From: Candidatus Nanopelagicales bacterium
Lineage (GTDB): Bacteria; Actinomycetota; Actinomycetes; S36-B12; CAIYMF01
DNA: 64,000 nucleotides
Direction of reading: 5' to 3'
Assembly (NCBI GenBank): GCA_017848795.1
Contig: JAFIHG010000001.1
Span: 1 to 64,000 of the forward strand
Position 1 is the first letter of the stretch, and every line of letters begins with the position of its first letter. This document shows, one piece after another, positions 32,318 to 41,483 of this stretch. The position numbers and the translations under genes were made by a program. The notes under the pieces were generated by a model that saw only the letters and a program-made list of their open reading frames with translations, was not told the origin of the DNA and did not search any database.

Positions 32318-34290
32318 CAGTCGTCTCCCTCGATGCCGCCCGCGAAGTCGCCCACCGCCAGGCTGCCCCGCTGCTGGTGCGACGCCTCCCGTGCCCGACC
32401 CCGCTCGGCGAGCGCGGCGACCGCCGCGGCGAACCGCTCGGTGGCGGGGACCGCGGTGTCGCCGAGCAGGTCGGTGCGTACGCGCTCGCGCGCCAGCGCG
32501 TGCTCGTCGGGGGCTTCGCCGGTCAGCACTGCGATGAGCCGCTCGATCCCCGGCCCAGAGTCGATGACGAAACCGGCTGCCGCAGCAGGAAACATCGAGG
32601 TGAACTGCTCGTACGGCGCGGCGGTCGGGTTGGTGACGGCGTATGGGCGTCCGGTCGCCGTGAAGTCCGTGAGCACGCTCGAGACGTCGGTCACCAGGGC
32701 GTCGGCCTGGTCGAAGCAGGAGAACAGCGACGGTCCGTCGGCCTCGACGACGAGGTGCGCGCTGGGATCGACACCGGCCCAGAACCGCTCCTCCGCCGCG
32801 GCGCGCAGCGCCTCGGTCTCGAGCGCGGACCGCTCGCAGTGGGCGAAGGCGCCGCGCAGCCCGTCGGACACGACCTCGGGGCCGGCGCCGACCGCCACCG
32901 TGGCGCCCGGCGCCCGCAGCCCGGCACCGGTATTGGCGGCCCGCAGCATCGCGACGATGCGCGCGTGCGAGCGGGCGATGCGCGGGTCGCGGCGCCCGGT
33001 GAACGGGTGCGGCTTGTAGATGACCCGTACCCGACCCGGGACGGCGAGCGCCGCCGCGACGATCTCGGGTCCGAGCGAGTCGAGCGAGGTGTAGTGCTGC
33101 TCGGCGTTCCAGCCCTCCCACGTCGGCGCGTACAGCAGCGTCGGGGGGCCGCTGCGCGACCGGGTCCGCGTCAGGACGAGCGAGTCGAGCTGCGGGCGCC
33201 CGACCTCGACGACGTCCTCGTCCCGCACCCCGACCTCGGCGCGCCGGTAGCGTTCCCGGCCGGCCGGGCCGGCGACCCAGATCTCGTCGTAGACCTTCGC
33301 GAACGGCGAGGATGATGCGCTCTTGTCGCTGTCGCCGTGGCCGATGAACGTCGTCATCAGATGCGGCAGGCGCAGCACGTGCAGGCTGTTGCCGACGTTC
33401 GCGATGAACAGCGCGACGTGCGCGCTCGACAGGTCGAGCGACATCAGGTCGACGGACCCGGGTACGCACAGCACCGGAAGCGAGGTGGCGGGCAAGCCGG
33501 AGAAGACCTTCGGGTCGCGCAGCAGCACGACCGGCCGCTGCGGCAGCCGCTCGAGGGTCGTCAGCCAGACGTGCAGCTGGTACGCCGACTCCTTGCGCCC
33601 GCCGAAGTAGACCAGCACCTCGGGCGCCGCGCGGTCCAACCACCGCTGCACCTTGCGGCGGAACGCCGGCCCGCGCAGCGACCCGCCGGCGGCACGTGCC
33701 GCGAGCGCGAGCCATCCGTCGAGCACCACCAGGACGGCGACGACCAGCCCGCCGACGACCCACAGCAGCGCCGGAACGGTGGGCGCCAGCAGCGCGGGTA
33801 GCGCCACACCGAGCTCGAGCACCCCGAGCCACGGCACGCGGCCGGGGCGCAGACCGGGCGGCGGAGCGGGACGGAGCACCGGCACCGGCACGTCGACGTT
33901 GCGCAGCAGCACGATCGGCGTGCGCGCGTGATCGACGAACCGGACCAGCAGTACGAGCAGGGCGTGGGCGGCCACGAACAGCGCGGCGGTCCAGACCAGG
34001 GCGGGCCGCAGTGCGGGATCGGTCCAGGAGCCGGCACCGGCAGCGACTGCGGCCAGCACGGCGAACAGCCGCAGCAGGATCCGGCCGGGGCGGGCGAGCG
34101 AGGCCTCGCCGAGCAGCTCGTCGAAGTAGTCACCGGCGCCCTTGACGTACGGCTCGCCGAGCGCGGCCACCAGGATGGCCGCGAGGGTGACCCACCGCCA
34201 GCCGAGGGCTCCGGCGACGACGGCCAGCGCGGTCGCCGCAACGACGAGGGCGAACGCCGCCCCGCCGCGTGATCGCAGGCCGGCGCTCAC
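32317..34290 (-). CDS. Membrane-anchored polyol-phosphate transferase (Glyphos_transf domain)
   Basis: 657 residues from GTG 34290, which overlaps the upstream stop by GTGA. The first ~220 residues hold several hydrophobic segments (AFALVVAATALAVVAGALG, ALVWTAALFVAAHALLVLLV, LLWVVGGLVVAVLVVLDGWLAL). The rest is a CDP-glycerol glycerophosphotransferase-like domain: FIGHGDSDKSAS, LLYAPTWEGWNAEQ, IYKPHPFTGRRDP, DALVTDVSSVLTDFTATGRP. Both catalytic histidines are present. The membrane anchoring suits a polymerase working on a lipid-linked acceptor in a teichoic-acid-like pathway. Confidence 0.87.
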   Translation of the reverse strand: MSAGLRSRGGAAFALVVAATALAVVAGALGWRWVTLAAILVAALGEPYVKGAGDYFDELLGEASLARPGRILLRLFAVLAAVAAGAGSWTDPALRPALVWTAALFVAAHALLVLLVRFVDHARTPIVLLRNVDVPVPVLRPAPPPGLRPGRVPWLGVLELGVALPALLAPTVPALLWVVGGLVVAVLVVLDGWLALAARAAGGSLRGPAFRRKVQRWLDRAAPEVLVYFGGRKESAYQLHVWLTTLERLPQRPVVLLRDPKVFSGLPATSLPVLCVPGSVDLMSLDLSSAHVALFIANVGNSLHVLRLPHLMTTFIGHGDSDKSASSSPFAKVYDEIWVAGPAGRERYRRAEVGVRDEDVVEVGRPQLDSLVLTRTRSRSGPPTLLYAPTWEGWNAEQHYTSLDSLGPEIVAAALAVPGRVRVIYKPHPFTGRRDPRIARSHARIVAMLRAANTGAGLRAPGATVAVGAGPEVVSDGLRGAFAHCERSALETEALRAAAEERFWAGVDPSAHLVVEADGPSLFSCFDQADALVTDVSSVLTDFTATGRPYAVTNPTAAPYEQFTSMFPAAAAGFVIDSGPGIERLIAVLTGEAPDEHALARERVRTDLLGDTAVPATERFAAAVAALAERGRAREASHQQRGSLAVGDFAGGIEGDD

Positions 34291-35777
34291 GTGGTCGAGG
34301 AGGCCGGACCGAGCTGGCTCTCGCTCACCAGCTGATCCTCCTGCTCGTCGACGGCGCGTGCGACCCGCTCCGCATCCCCCTCCGCAGCCTGCGCGGCCGG
34401 CGCCGGCTCGCGACGCACGTCGACGACCAGCCCGGTCGCGTCGCTGGTCAGCACGTCCAGGCTGGACCGGGCGACCTGTTCGGCGGACAGCAGGGTGCCG
34501 GCAGGCTCCTCCCCGAACGCCTTGCTGCGCATCGGGGTGGCGGTCCGCTCCGGGTTCACGACGTTGACCTTGACGCCCTGCGGCGCCCACTCGTCGCTCA
34601 GCGCCTGCGTGAGATTCACGACGGCGGCCTTGGTCGAGGAGTAGAGGGCGTAGTTCTCCCGGCCCCGGGTGTAGGAGGAGGAGGTGAAGAACAGCAGGTG
34701 ACCCTGGGTCTGCGCGAGGTACTTGTACGCCGCCCGCGCCGTGTGCACGGCGGCGAGGTAGTTGACGGCCACCGATTCGGCGAGCTCCTGCTCGCTCACC
34801 TCGGTGAGCCGGCCGACCCGCAGCACCCCCGCGGCGAGCACGACGGCGTCGATGCGGCCGAACTTGGTGTAGGTGTCCTCGAAGGCAGCGGCCAGCTGGT
34901 CGGGCTCCTGGACGTGCACCCCGGTCGTCGAGCGCCCGTGCGCCACGACGTCCGCGCCGTGGGCGGCCGCGAGCCGGGCGATCTCCGCGCCGATGCCGTA
35001 CGACCCACCGAGCACCATCACGGTCTTGCCGGTGAGCGCGGCGCGCCACCTGTCGGTCCCAGCGGCCGGCGGGGTGCGCGTGGCGAGCTGGAAGAGCTTG
35101 TCGGCGATGAACAGGTCGACCGGGTGGGTGACCTTGAGGTTGTGCTCGGCACCCTCCACCGTCGCGATCGCGACGTCGGGTCGGTAGCGCAGCACGACGC
35201 CGCAGTCGTCGGAGGTGGCGAAGCCCGGGTCGGTGGACGCCCGCCGGTACGCGTCGCGCAGCACCGACAGCTTGAACGCCTGCGGGGTCTGGCCGCGGCG
35301 CAGCCGGCTGCGCTCGGGGATCTCGGTGATCACGCCGTCGTCGTCGACCTCGACGATCGTGTCGGAGGACGGGATCACCACGTCGACGGCGTCGAAGCGG
35401 TCCAGCGCCGCGATGCAGTCGCGCACGATCCGCTCGTCGAGCAGCGGGCGCACCGCGTCGTGGAGCAGCACCTTGCACTCGTCGGGGCCGAGCGCGTCGA
35501 GCACCCGGTTCGTCGTGTCGTTGCGGGTGGCACCGCCTTCGAGGATCCGGGTGAGCTTCGGATAGCGGGTGCCCAGCAGGGTCGCGGCTCGCTCGCTCCA
35601 CCCGGGGGTCATCATCAGGATGACCTCGTCGACCTCGTCGCAGTCGTGGACCGCCTCGATCGTGTGCTCGAGGATCGTCCGGCCCGCGATCTTGACCATC
35701 TGCTTGGGGACGTCGAGACCCAGCCGGGTCCCGACGCCGCCTGCGAGAACGACAGCGACCGTGTGCAGGGCTCTCAT
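34287..35777 (-). CDS. Bifunctional cytidylyltransferase/SDR, CDP-ribitol synthase type
   Basis: 496 residues from ATG 35777. Residues ~8-235 are an IspD/TarI-like cytidylyltransferase (VAVVLAGGVGTRLGLDVPKQM, HDAVRPLL, RGQTPQAFKLSVL, KVTHPVDLFIAD). Residues ~255-460 are an SDR (VLGGSYGIGAEIARLA, VLAAGVLRVG, SSSYTRGRENYALYSSTK with YxxxK). This is the arrangement of Bcs1/Acs1-type enzymes, which reduce ribulose 5-phosphate and activate ribitol 5-phosphate to CDP-ribitol. It supplies the substrate for the two adjacent polyol-phosphate transferases, a strong argument that the locus makes a ribitol-phosphate polymer. Confidence 0.88.
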   Translation of the reverse strand: MRALHTVAVVLAGGVGTRLGLDVPKQMVKIAGRTILEHTIEAVHDCDEVDEVILMMTPGWSERAATLLGTRYPKLTRILEGGATRNDTTNRVLDALGPDECKVLLHDAVRPLLDERIVRDCIAALDRFDAVDVVIPSSDTIVEVDDDGVITEIPERSRLRRGQTPQAFKLSVLRDAYRRASTDPGFATSDDCGVVLRYRPDVAIATVEGAEHNLKVTHPVDLFIADKLFQLATRTPPAAGTDRWRAALTGKTVMVLGGSYGIGAEIARLAAAHGADVVAHGRSTTGVHVQEPDQLAAAFEDTYTKFGRIDAVVLAAGVLRVGRLTEVSEQELAESVAVNYLAAVHTARAAYKYLAQTQGHLLFFTSSSYTRGRENYALYSSTKAAVVNLTQALSDEWAPQGVKVNVVNPERTATPMRSKAFGEEPAGTLLSAEQVARSSLDVLTSDATGLVVDVRREPAPAAQAAEGDAERVARAVDEQEDQLVSESQLGPASSTT

Positions 35778-35824
35778 CCTCCAGGGCGGGTCCACCGGTC
35801 GGTGCGGCGCGGTGCCGCCCCAGA

Positions 35825-38119
35825 CTACCGGCTGGGGTCCGGCCGCCCGTGCACCCCGACCGGCTGCTCCGGCTCGCGGTCGAGGGCCAGCACCTGCCCG
35901 CGACCGCGGACCACCCGGGTGCGGACCCCGCCGGCGCGGACCAGCACCGGCAGCTCCCCGAGCAGGGCCGGGGCGATCCGCAGCTCGAGCGGTGTCCCGT
36001 CCGGCGCGTACGCAGCGAGCCCCCAGCGGCCCTGCGAAGCGAGCGTCGCCGGCCCTCCGGGCAGCTCCCAGGTCCGGCCGCCGCGATCGGGTTCGAGCGG
36101 CACGGTCTCACCCTGTTGTCGAAGGTCAGGCTCCAGCACGAGGTGTGGGCGCAAGGACTCCTCGCCGCAGACACGTACCTGCAGGTGCAGCCGCGCGGGG
36201 GCGAGGTCCGTGCTGCGGACCTCAACGATCCGGTTCCCCTCGGTGAGCAGCACCGTCCCGGAACGGGTGCGCTGCAGCAGCAACCCGGTGGTGCTGCCCT
36301 CGACCGGGAGCAGGTCGTCGGCGTCGTGGCGGGGCGACCAGGCGAGCAGCGTGCGGTCCTCGCCGGCTACCGCGCGCAGCGGCCAGCGCCCGTCCGGTGT
36401 CGCGGCGCGAAGCCGGTCGAGCTCGAACCGTCCACGCAGCACCCCGCGGTGCGGCTCCACAGGGGCGGGGACCCGCTCGCGGCCGAGCGCGACGACCCGC
36501 GTGAGCGGGGCGGTCGCGCCGACGGCGTCGATGCAGAGCCGGCCGCGCTGCACCTGCGCCCCGACGAGCACCCCCGCGGACCGCGTCGCGCGCAGCACCA
36601 GCCCGCGCTCGCGCTCGTGGTCGAGCTCGAGGCGCACACCGGCGTCCGCGACCGACCCGTGCAGCACCCCCGCCGAGCCCTCACCCACGCGGAAGCGGAC
36701 CACGTCGGTGCGCACGACCGGCCCGACCTGCACGCGCAGCTCGAGGTGCCACTCGCCGAGCTCGCCGGACCCGGGGGGCGCCGCCGTGAGCAGCTCCGCG
36801 ACGGGCAGCTCGACCCGCACTGCGCAACCGTCGTAGTCGTGGCAGGTCGGCTGCGCGTCCCGGGTGATCTCGGGATCGGCGTAGGTCCGGATGGTGACCG
36901 GCACCCGCTGCCCGTCGCGGCCGACCCACGCCGCGCTGACCGCGAAGCGGTCGTGGTCGAGGTAGGGCACGTACGCGGCCAGGTCGAGGCGCAGCTCACC
37001 GGGCGCCGCCCACCAGCAACGACGCAGGGTGGTGCGCAGTCGGGTCTGCCGCTGGGGCAGCGTCCGGTCGGCCGTCGTGAGCCCCTCGATCCCGGCGAAG
37101 TCCGCGACGACCGCCGTGCCCTCGATCCGGGTGCGGCCGATCGGTCCGTCGGTGAGCTCGCGGGACAGCAGCGCCTCGAGCTCGGAGCGGCGGCCGGCGG
37201 CGGCGAGGAGCGCCTTGACCCGCCGCTCGGCGCGCACCTCCGCCAGCACCGCCTCGCCTGCCGCAGCCAGCTGCTCGGCGACCCCGCGACGCAGCTCGGC
37301 GAAGTACGCCTCGTCCGCGCCCGGCAGCTGCTCGTAGAAGAGCGGCAGGTCCATGTCGAGGACCCGGACCTGCCAGGCCGCGCGTACCGCGGGGGTGGCC
37401 TCCTGCAAGAGCAGCGACCAGGCGTCGCGCTTGGCCTGCAGCCGGTCGCGCAGGTTGGCGATCTGGTGCTTCTGCTGGCCGATCGACGTCTGGTCCTCCC
37501 GGATCCGCCAGTAGTACGTGGTGTCGGCGAGGACGTCGAACGCCTGCGCGCGCAGGTAGGCGGCCATCATCGGCACGTGGTCCTCGTACGCGACGCCGAC
37601 GGGGAACCGCAACCCGGCGGTCTCCCAGAAGGAGCGGCGGAACACCCGGTTGCAGGCGATGACGTCGATCACCGCGCGCGGGAAGTCGTCGATGCGGATC
37701 GCGCTCCGGTCCTTCTCGTGCGCCTCGGCGATCCACGCCGGGGTGCGCCGCACCCCGGCGGTCACCCGTTGCACGGCTCCGAGCGCGAAGTCCGACCCGG
37801 TGCGCTCCAGCGACCCGACGAGCAGCTCGTACGCCCGGCGCGGCAGCGTGTCGTCCGCGTCGAGGAAGGTCAGGTAGTCCCCTGTCGCGCGGGCGATGCC
37901 CGCGTTCCGGGCGGCGCCGAGCCCGGCGTTCTGCTGCCGGTGCACGAGGATCCGCGGGTCCGCCGCCGCGTGCTCGGCGATGATCGCTGCCGAGCCGTCG
38001 GTCGAGCCGTCGTCGACGACCACGATCTGCAGCACGTCGTACGTCTGCGCGCGGACGCTGTCGAGGCACTCCGCGAGATAGGCCTGCGCCTGGTAGACCG
38101 GGACGATCACGCTGAGCAC
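35825..38119 (-). CDS. Large GT2 glycosyltransferase with beta-rich C-terminal extension
   Basis: 764 residues if it begins at GTG 38119, giving the typical start LSVIVPVYQAQAYLAECLDSV. The frame stays open upstream through a proline-rich stretch to the ABC-ATPase stop, where only a CTG (38224) could serve, so the start is uncertain. GT-A domain ([46 protein letters not shown]) in the first ~320 residues, similar to TarS/TarP/CpsIV-type transferases. The remaining ~430 residues look like beta-sandwich modules seen in polymer-length or acceptor-binding extensions. Probably glycosylates the polyol-phosphate chain. Confidence 0.8.
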   Translation of the reverse strand: MLSVIVPVYQAQAYLAECLDSVRAQTYDVLQIVVVDDGSTDGSAAIIAEHAAADPRILVHRQQNAGLGAARNAGIARATGDYLTFLDADDTLPRRAYELLVGSLERTGSDFALGAVQRVTAGVRRTPAWIAEAHEKDRSAIRIDDFPRAVIDVIACNRVFRRSFWETAGLRFPVGVAYEDHVPMMAAYLRAQAFDVLADTTYYWRIREDQTSIGQQKHQIANLRDRLQAKRDAWSLLLQEATPAVRAAWQVRVLDMDLPLFYEQLPGADEAYFAELRRGVAEQLAAAGEAVLAEVRAERRVKALLAAAGRRSELEALLSRELTDGPIGRTRIEGTAVVADFAGIEGLTTADRTLPQRQTRLRTTLRRCWWAAPGELRLDLAAYVPYLDHDRFAVSAAWVGRDGQRVPVTIRTYADPEITRDAQPTCHDYDGCAVRVELPVAELLTAAPPGSGELGEWHLELRVQVGPVVRTDVVRFRVGEGSAGVLHGSVADAGVRLELDHERERGLVLRATRSAGVLVGAQVQRGRLCIDAVGATAPLTRVVALGRERVPAPVEPHRGVLRGRFELDRLRAATPDGRWPLRAVAGEDRTLLAWSPRHDADDLLPVEGSTTGLLLQRTRSGTVLLTEGNRIVEVRSTDLAPARLHLQVRVCGEESLRPHLVLEPDLRQQGETVPLEPDRGGRTWELPGGPATLASQGRWGLAAYAPDGTPLELRIAPALLGELPVLVRAGGVRTRVVRGRGQVLALDREPEQPVGVHGRPDPSR

Positions 38120-38220
38120 GGGCGCTGGGACCGGCGGTACGACCGGCGCGGGCTCGGCCGGGACCTCCGGTGCGGGCGGAGGTTCGTCCCGCGCCTGGCC
38201 GGCGAGCTGCCGCGGGCGTT

Positions 38221-38958
38221 TCAGCTGGTCCCCTGGAAGTCGTTGTAGTCGTCGATCGCCTTCTCGATCGGACCGTCGGTGATCAGCTCGCCACGCCGGA
38301 TGTAGAGGCCTCGGGTGCAGAAGCGCTTCAGGTCCGCCTCGCCGTGGGAGACCATGAACAGCGTCCGGCCGCTGCCGAGCATCTCGTCCAGGCGCGCATA
38401 GCACTTCTGGCGGAACTTCTTGTCCCCGACCGCGAGCACTTCGTCGACGAGGACGATCGGCTCGTCGAGCGTCGTGACGACGGCGAACCCCAGGCGTACC
38501 TTCATGCCGCTGGAGAAGTGCCGGAACGGGGTGTCGACGAACTCCTCGATCTCGGCGAACTCGATGATCGAGTCGAACCGTTCGTCCACCTGCTCCTTGG
38601 TCAGCCCGTGCAGCCCACCTGCGAGGTAGACGTTCTCCCGCGCCGTCAGCTCACCCTCGAACCCGCCGGTCAGCTCGATGAGCGGTGCGACCCCGCCCCG
38701 TACGACGACCCGGCCGGTGTCGGGCACGAGCACTCCGGCGATCAGCTTGAGCAGCGTGCTCTTGCCGTGGCCGTTCGCCCCGACCAGGCCGACGGCCTCA
38801 CCCTCGCCGACCTCGAAGCTGACGTCCTTGACCGCCCAGAACTCGCTGCGGCCGACGTCCTCGCGACGCCCGAAGAGCAACCGCCGCAGCGACGGCGAGT
38901 GCTTGCGGTTGCGGGAGAAGCGGATCCCGAGCCCGTGTGCCTCGATGACCGGAGGCAC
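38221..38958 (-). CDS. tagH: ABC transporter ATP-binding protein, TagH/polysaccharide-export type
   Basis: 245 residues. Walker A LVGANGHGKST, with His where Ala or Ser is usual; Q-loop region LIELTGGFEGELTARENVYL; signature HFSSGMKVRLGFA; Walker B PIVLVDEVLAVGD; H-loop MVSHGEADL. The RFSRNRKHSPSLRRLLFGRREDVGRSEFWAVKDVSF N-terminus in shortened form (LRRLLFGRRE, WAVKDVSFEV) is typical of teichoic-acid and O-antigen exporters. Paired with the permease one base upstream; it drives export of the lipid-linked polymer. Confidence 0.9.
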   Translation of the reverse strand: MPPVIEAHGLGIRFSRNRKHSPSLRRLLFGRREDVGRSEFWAVKDVSFEVGEGEAVGLVGANGHGKSTLLKLIAGVLVPDTGRVVVRGGVAPLIELTGGFEGELTARENVYLAGGLHGLTKEQVDERFDSIIEFAEIEEFVDTPFRHFSSGMKVRLGFAVVTTLDEPIVLVDEVLAVGDKKFRQKCYARLDEMLGSGRTLFMVSHGEADLKRFCTRGLYIRRGELITDGPIEKAIDDYNDFQGTS

Positions 38959-38959
38959 G

Positions 38960-39754
38960 TCAGATCTCCTTCAGGACGGGACCCTCGAGCTTGCGGAAGA
39001 CCGCGAGCCCGGCGACGAGCAGCAGCACCGCCGCGATGACCGAGGTGACGAACAGCACCAGCGGGGCCTCCTGGTCGGGCCAGAAGCCGGCGCGGTAGAG
39101 GCAGATGATGCCGGAGAACGGGTTGAGGGCCGCGAACTTCGCCGCGGACCCACCGCGCGTGGAGACGTCGTTGATGCCGTAGATGATCGGGGTGAGGTAC
39201 ATCCCGATCCGCAGCACGATGCGCACGACCCGCTGCACGTCCTCGACCAGGACACTGAGCGGCGCGAGGATCAGCGCCACCCCCAGGCAAATGGCGAACT
39301 GCAGCACCATCGCGACCGGCACGAACACGATCTGCCAGTGCACGCCGTGCCGGTACAGCAGCGCGAGCAGCACGATGATCGGCCAGGCGAACATGAACTC
39401 GAGCATCTTGGAGATGACGACCCGTACCACCCAGATCTCGCGGGGGACGTTCGCCGAGCGGACGATCTTCGCCTCTGCGGTGAGGCTCTTGCAGCCCGCG
39501 CTCGCGGCGCTGGAGAACCAGTTCCACGGCAGCATCCCGACGAGCAGGAACAGCAGGTACGGCTGCTCGCCGAGGTTGCGCGCGCCCATGATCACGGTGA
39601 AGACCAGCCAGTACACGGCCGCGAGCGACAACGGCTCGATCAACGTCCAGAGGTAGCCGAGGACGGTGCCCGAGTAGCGGAGCTTGATGTCGCGCAGGAC
39701 AAGCAGCGAGAGGATCCGACGCTGCGCCGCCACGTCGAGCAGGCGTGTCACCAC
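38960..39754 (-). CDS. tagG: ABC-2 type permease, TagG/polysaccharide-export type
   Basis: 264 residues, six predicted membrane helices. LRDIKLRYSGTVLGYLWTLIEPL is the cytoplasmic coupling start of TagG/Wzm proteins; further helices include FMFAWPIIVLLALLY, FVPVAMVLQFAICLGVALILAPL and LFVTSVIAAVLLLVAGLAV, and FWPDQEAPL precedes the last. It forms the exporter with the adjacent ATPase. First gene of the leftward operon; the 106-bp gap to rmlC must carry both promoters. Confidence 0.9.
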   Translation of the reverse strand: MVTRLLDVAAQRRILSLLVLRDIKLRYSGTVLGYLWTLIEPLSLAAVYWLVFTVIMGARNLGEQPYLLFLLVGMLPWNWFSSAASAGCKSLTAEAKIVRSANVPREIWVVRVVISKMLEFMFAWPIIVLLALLYRHGVHWQIVFVPVAMVLQFAICLGVALILAPLSVLVEDVQRVVRIVLRIGMYLTPIIYGINDVSTRGGSAAKFAALNPFSGIICLYRAGFWPDQEAPLVLFVTSVIAAVLLLVAGLAVFRKLEGPVLKEI

Positions 39755-39846
39755 GACGAACGGTTCTCCTTCCGGTCGACCCGTCCGGCGGGCCGCGGGT
39801 CATTCTCGCACCTGCCGCAGGCGCCGCCGACCGGGCGCGCCGCACG

Positions 39847-39852
39847 TATGCT
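39847..39852 (+). promoter_or_regulatory. -10 box (TATGCT) before rmlC
   Basis: TATGCT ends 8 bases before GTG 39861. With no ribosome site in between, the rmlC message is probably leaderless or nearly so. Confidence 0.5.
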
Positions 39853-39860
39853 GCTGCCCC

Positions 39861-40490
39861 GTGCAGGTCCGCGAGCTCGCCGTGCCGGGGGCGTACGAGC
39901 TCACCCCGGTGTGTCACGAGGACGAGCGCGGCGTCTTCTTCGAATGGTTCCGCAGCGCCACGTTCGAGCAAGCCTCCGGGCACCGGCTCGCGCTCGCGCA
40001 GGCCAACTGCTCGGTCAGCCGCCCTGGGGTGCTGCGCGGCGTGCACTTCGCCGACGTCCCGCCCGGCCAGGCGAAGTACGTCACCTGCCTGTCCGGTGCG
40101 GTGCTCGACCTCGTCGTCGACGTCCGTACCGGCAGCCCGACCTTCGGACAGGCCGCCGCAGTGCGGCTTGACACGGTCGACCGGCGGGCCGTGTATCTCT
40201 CGGAGGGCCTGGGCCACGCGTTCCTCGCCCTCGAGCCGGACTCGACGGTCGTCTATCTGTGCAGCACGCCGTACGCGCCGGACCGCGAGCACGCGGTGAA
40301 CGCCACCGACCCGGACCTCGCGCTGCCGCTGCTCGCGGACCTCGACCTCGTCCTGAGCCCGAAGGACCTCGCCGCACCGGGCCTGGCCGCAGCCCGGTCA
40401 CAGGGCCTGCTGCCGTCCTGGCAGGCTTGCCGCGAGCGGGTCGAGCGGCTGCGGGAGGCGCTCGCTGCAGGTCCCGGAGGAGAGGCATGA
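39861..40490 (+). CDS. rmlC: dTDP-4-dehydrorhamnose 3,5-epimerase
   Basis: 209 residues from GTG 39861. RmlC cupin: AYELTPVCHEDERGVFFEWFR, QANCSVSRPGVLRGVHFADVPPGQAKYVTCLSGAVLD with the catalytic His in RGVHF, and YLSEGLGHAFLAL. It epimerises C3 and C5 of dTDP-4-keto-6-deoxyglucose. Overlaps rmlB by ATGA; rmlC-rmlB-rmlD form one operon. Confidence 0.9.
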   Translation: MQVRELAVPGAYELTPVCHEDERGVFFEWFRSATFEQASGHRLALAQANCSVSRPGVLRGVHFADVPPGQAKYVTCLSGAVLDLVVDVRTGSPTFGQAAAVRLDTVDRRAVYLSEGLGHAFLALEPDSTVVYLCSTPYAPDREHAVNATDPDLALPLLADLDLVLSPKDLAAPGLAAARSQGLLPSWQACRERVERLREALAAGPGGEA

Positions 40491-41470
40491 GGGTCGTGGT
40501 GACCGGGGGCGCCGGCTTCATCGGCTCGCACTACGTCCGCTCGCTGTGCGCTGGGGCGTACCCGTCCTGGGCCGGGGCGCAGGTCGTGGTCCTCGACGCG
40601 CTCACCTACGCCGGCCACGAGGAGAACCTGGCGCCGGTCGCCGGCCGGTACGAGCTGGTCGTCGGCGACATCGCGGACCGCGCCGTCGTCGACGACGTGG
40701 TGCGCGGCGCGGACGTCGTCGTGCACTTCGCGGCGGAGAGCCACGTCGACCGGTCGATCCTCGACGCCGGAGCGTTCGTGCGTACCAACGTCCTCGGCAC
40801 CCAGGTGCTGCTCGACGCGGCGCTGCGTCACGATGTCGGGCGGTTCGTGCACGTGTCGACCGACGAGGTGTACGGCTCGATCACGACCGGGTCCTGGCCG
40901 GAGGACCACCCGCTCGCGCCGAACAGCCCGTACTCGGCGAGCAAGGCCGGCAGCGACCTGCTGGTGCGCGCCTACCACCGCACCCACGGCCTGGACGCGG
41001 TGATCACCCGCTGCAGCAACAACTACGGGCCGTACCAGACCCCGGAGAAGGTCATCCCGCTGTTCGCGACGAACCTGCTCGACGGCCGTCCCGTCCCGCT
41101 GTACGGAGATGGGCGCAACGTGCGGGACTGGCTGCACGTCGACGACCACTGCCGTGGCATCCAGCTCGTCGCCGAGGGTGGCCGCGCCGGTGAGGTCTAC
41201 AACATCGGCGGCGGCACCGAGCTCACCAACCGCGAGCTGACCGCGCGGATCCTCGCCGCGCTCGGCGTCGGGTGGGAGCGGGTGGAGCACGTCGCTGACC
41301 GCAAGGGACACGACCTGCGCTACTCGGTCGACATCGCGAAGATCTCCCGAGAACTGGGCTACGCCCCAGCCGTCGACTTCGCCCAGGGACTTGCCGAGAC
41401 GGTCGCGTGGTACCGCGAGCGGCGCGACTGGTGGGAGCCGCTCAAGGCCGCGCTCGCCCCGGCGCGATGA
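40487..41470 (+). CDS. rmlB: dTDP-glucose 4,6-dehydratase
   Basis: 327 residues. Extended SDR: VTGGAGFIGSHYVRSL (NAD binding), HFAAESHVDRSI, catalytic HVSTDEVYGS (Thr-Asp-Glu) and YSASKAGSDLL (YxxxK), NNYGPYQTPEKVIPLF and RDWLHVDDHCRGI. It makes dTDP-4-keto-6-deoxyglucose, the second step to dTDP-L-rhamnose. Start ATG is fixed by the 4-base overlap with rmlC and GGAGGAGAGG upstream. Confidence 0.93.
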   Translation: MRVVVTGGAGFIGSHYVRSLCAGAYPSWAGAQVVVLDALTYAGHEENLAPVAGRYELVVGDIADRAVVDDVVRGADVVVHFAAESHVDRSILDAGAFVRTNVLGTQVLLDAALRHDVGRFVHVSTDEVYGSITTGSWPEDHPLAPNSPYSASKAGSDLLVRAYHRTHGLDAVITRCSNNYGPYQTPEKVIPLFATNLLDGRPVPLYGDGRNVRDWLHVDDHCRGIQLVAEGGRAGEVYNIGGGTELTNRELTARILAALGVGWERVEHVADRKGHDLRYSVDIAKISRELGYAPAVDFAQGLAETVAWYRERRDWWEPLKAALAPAR

Positions 41471-41483
41471 GCCCGGCAGCGCG

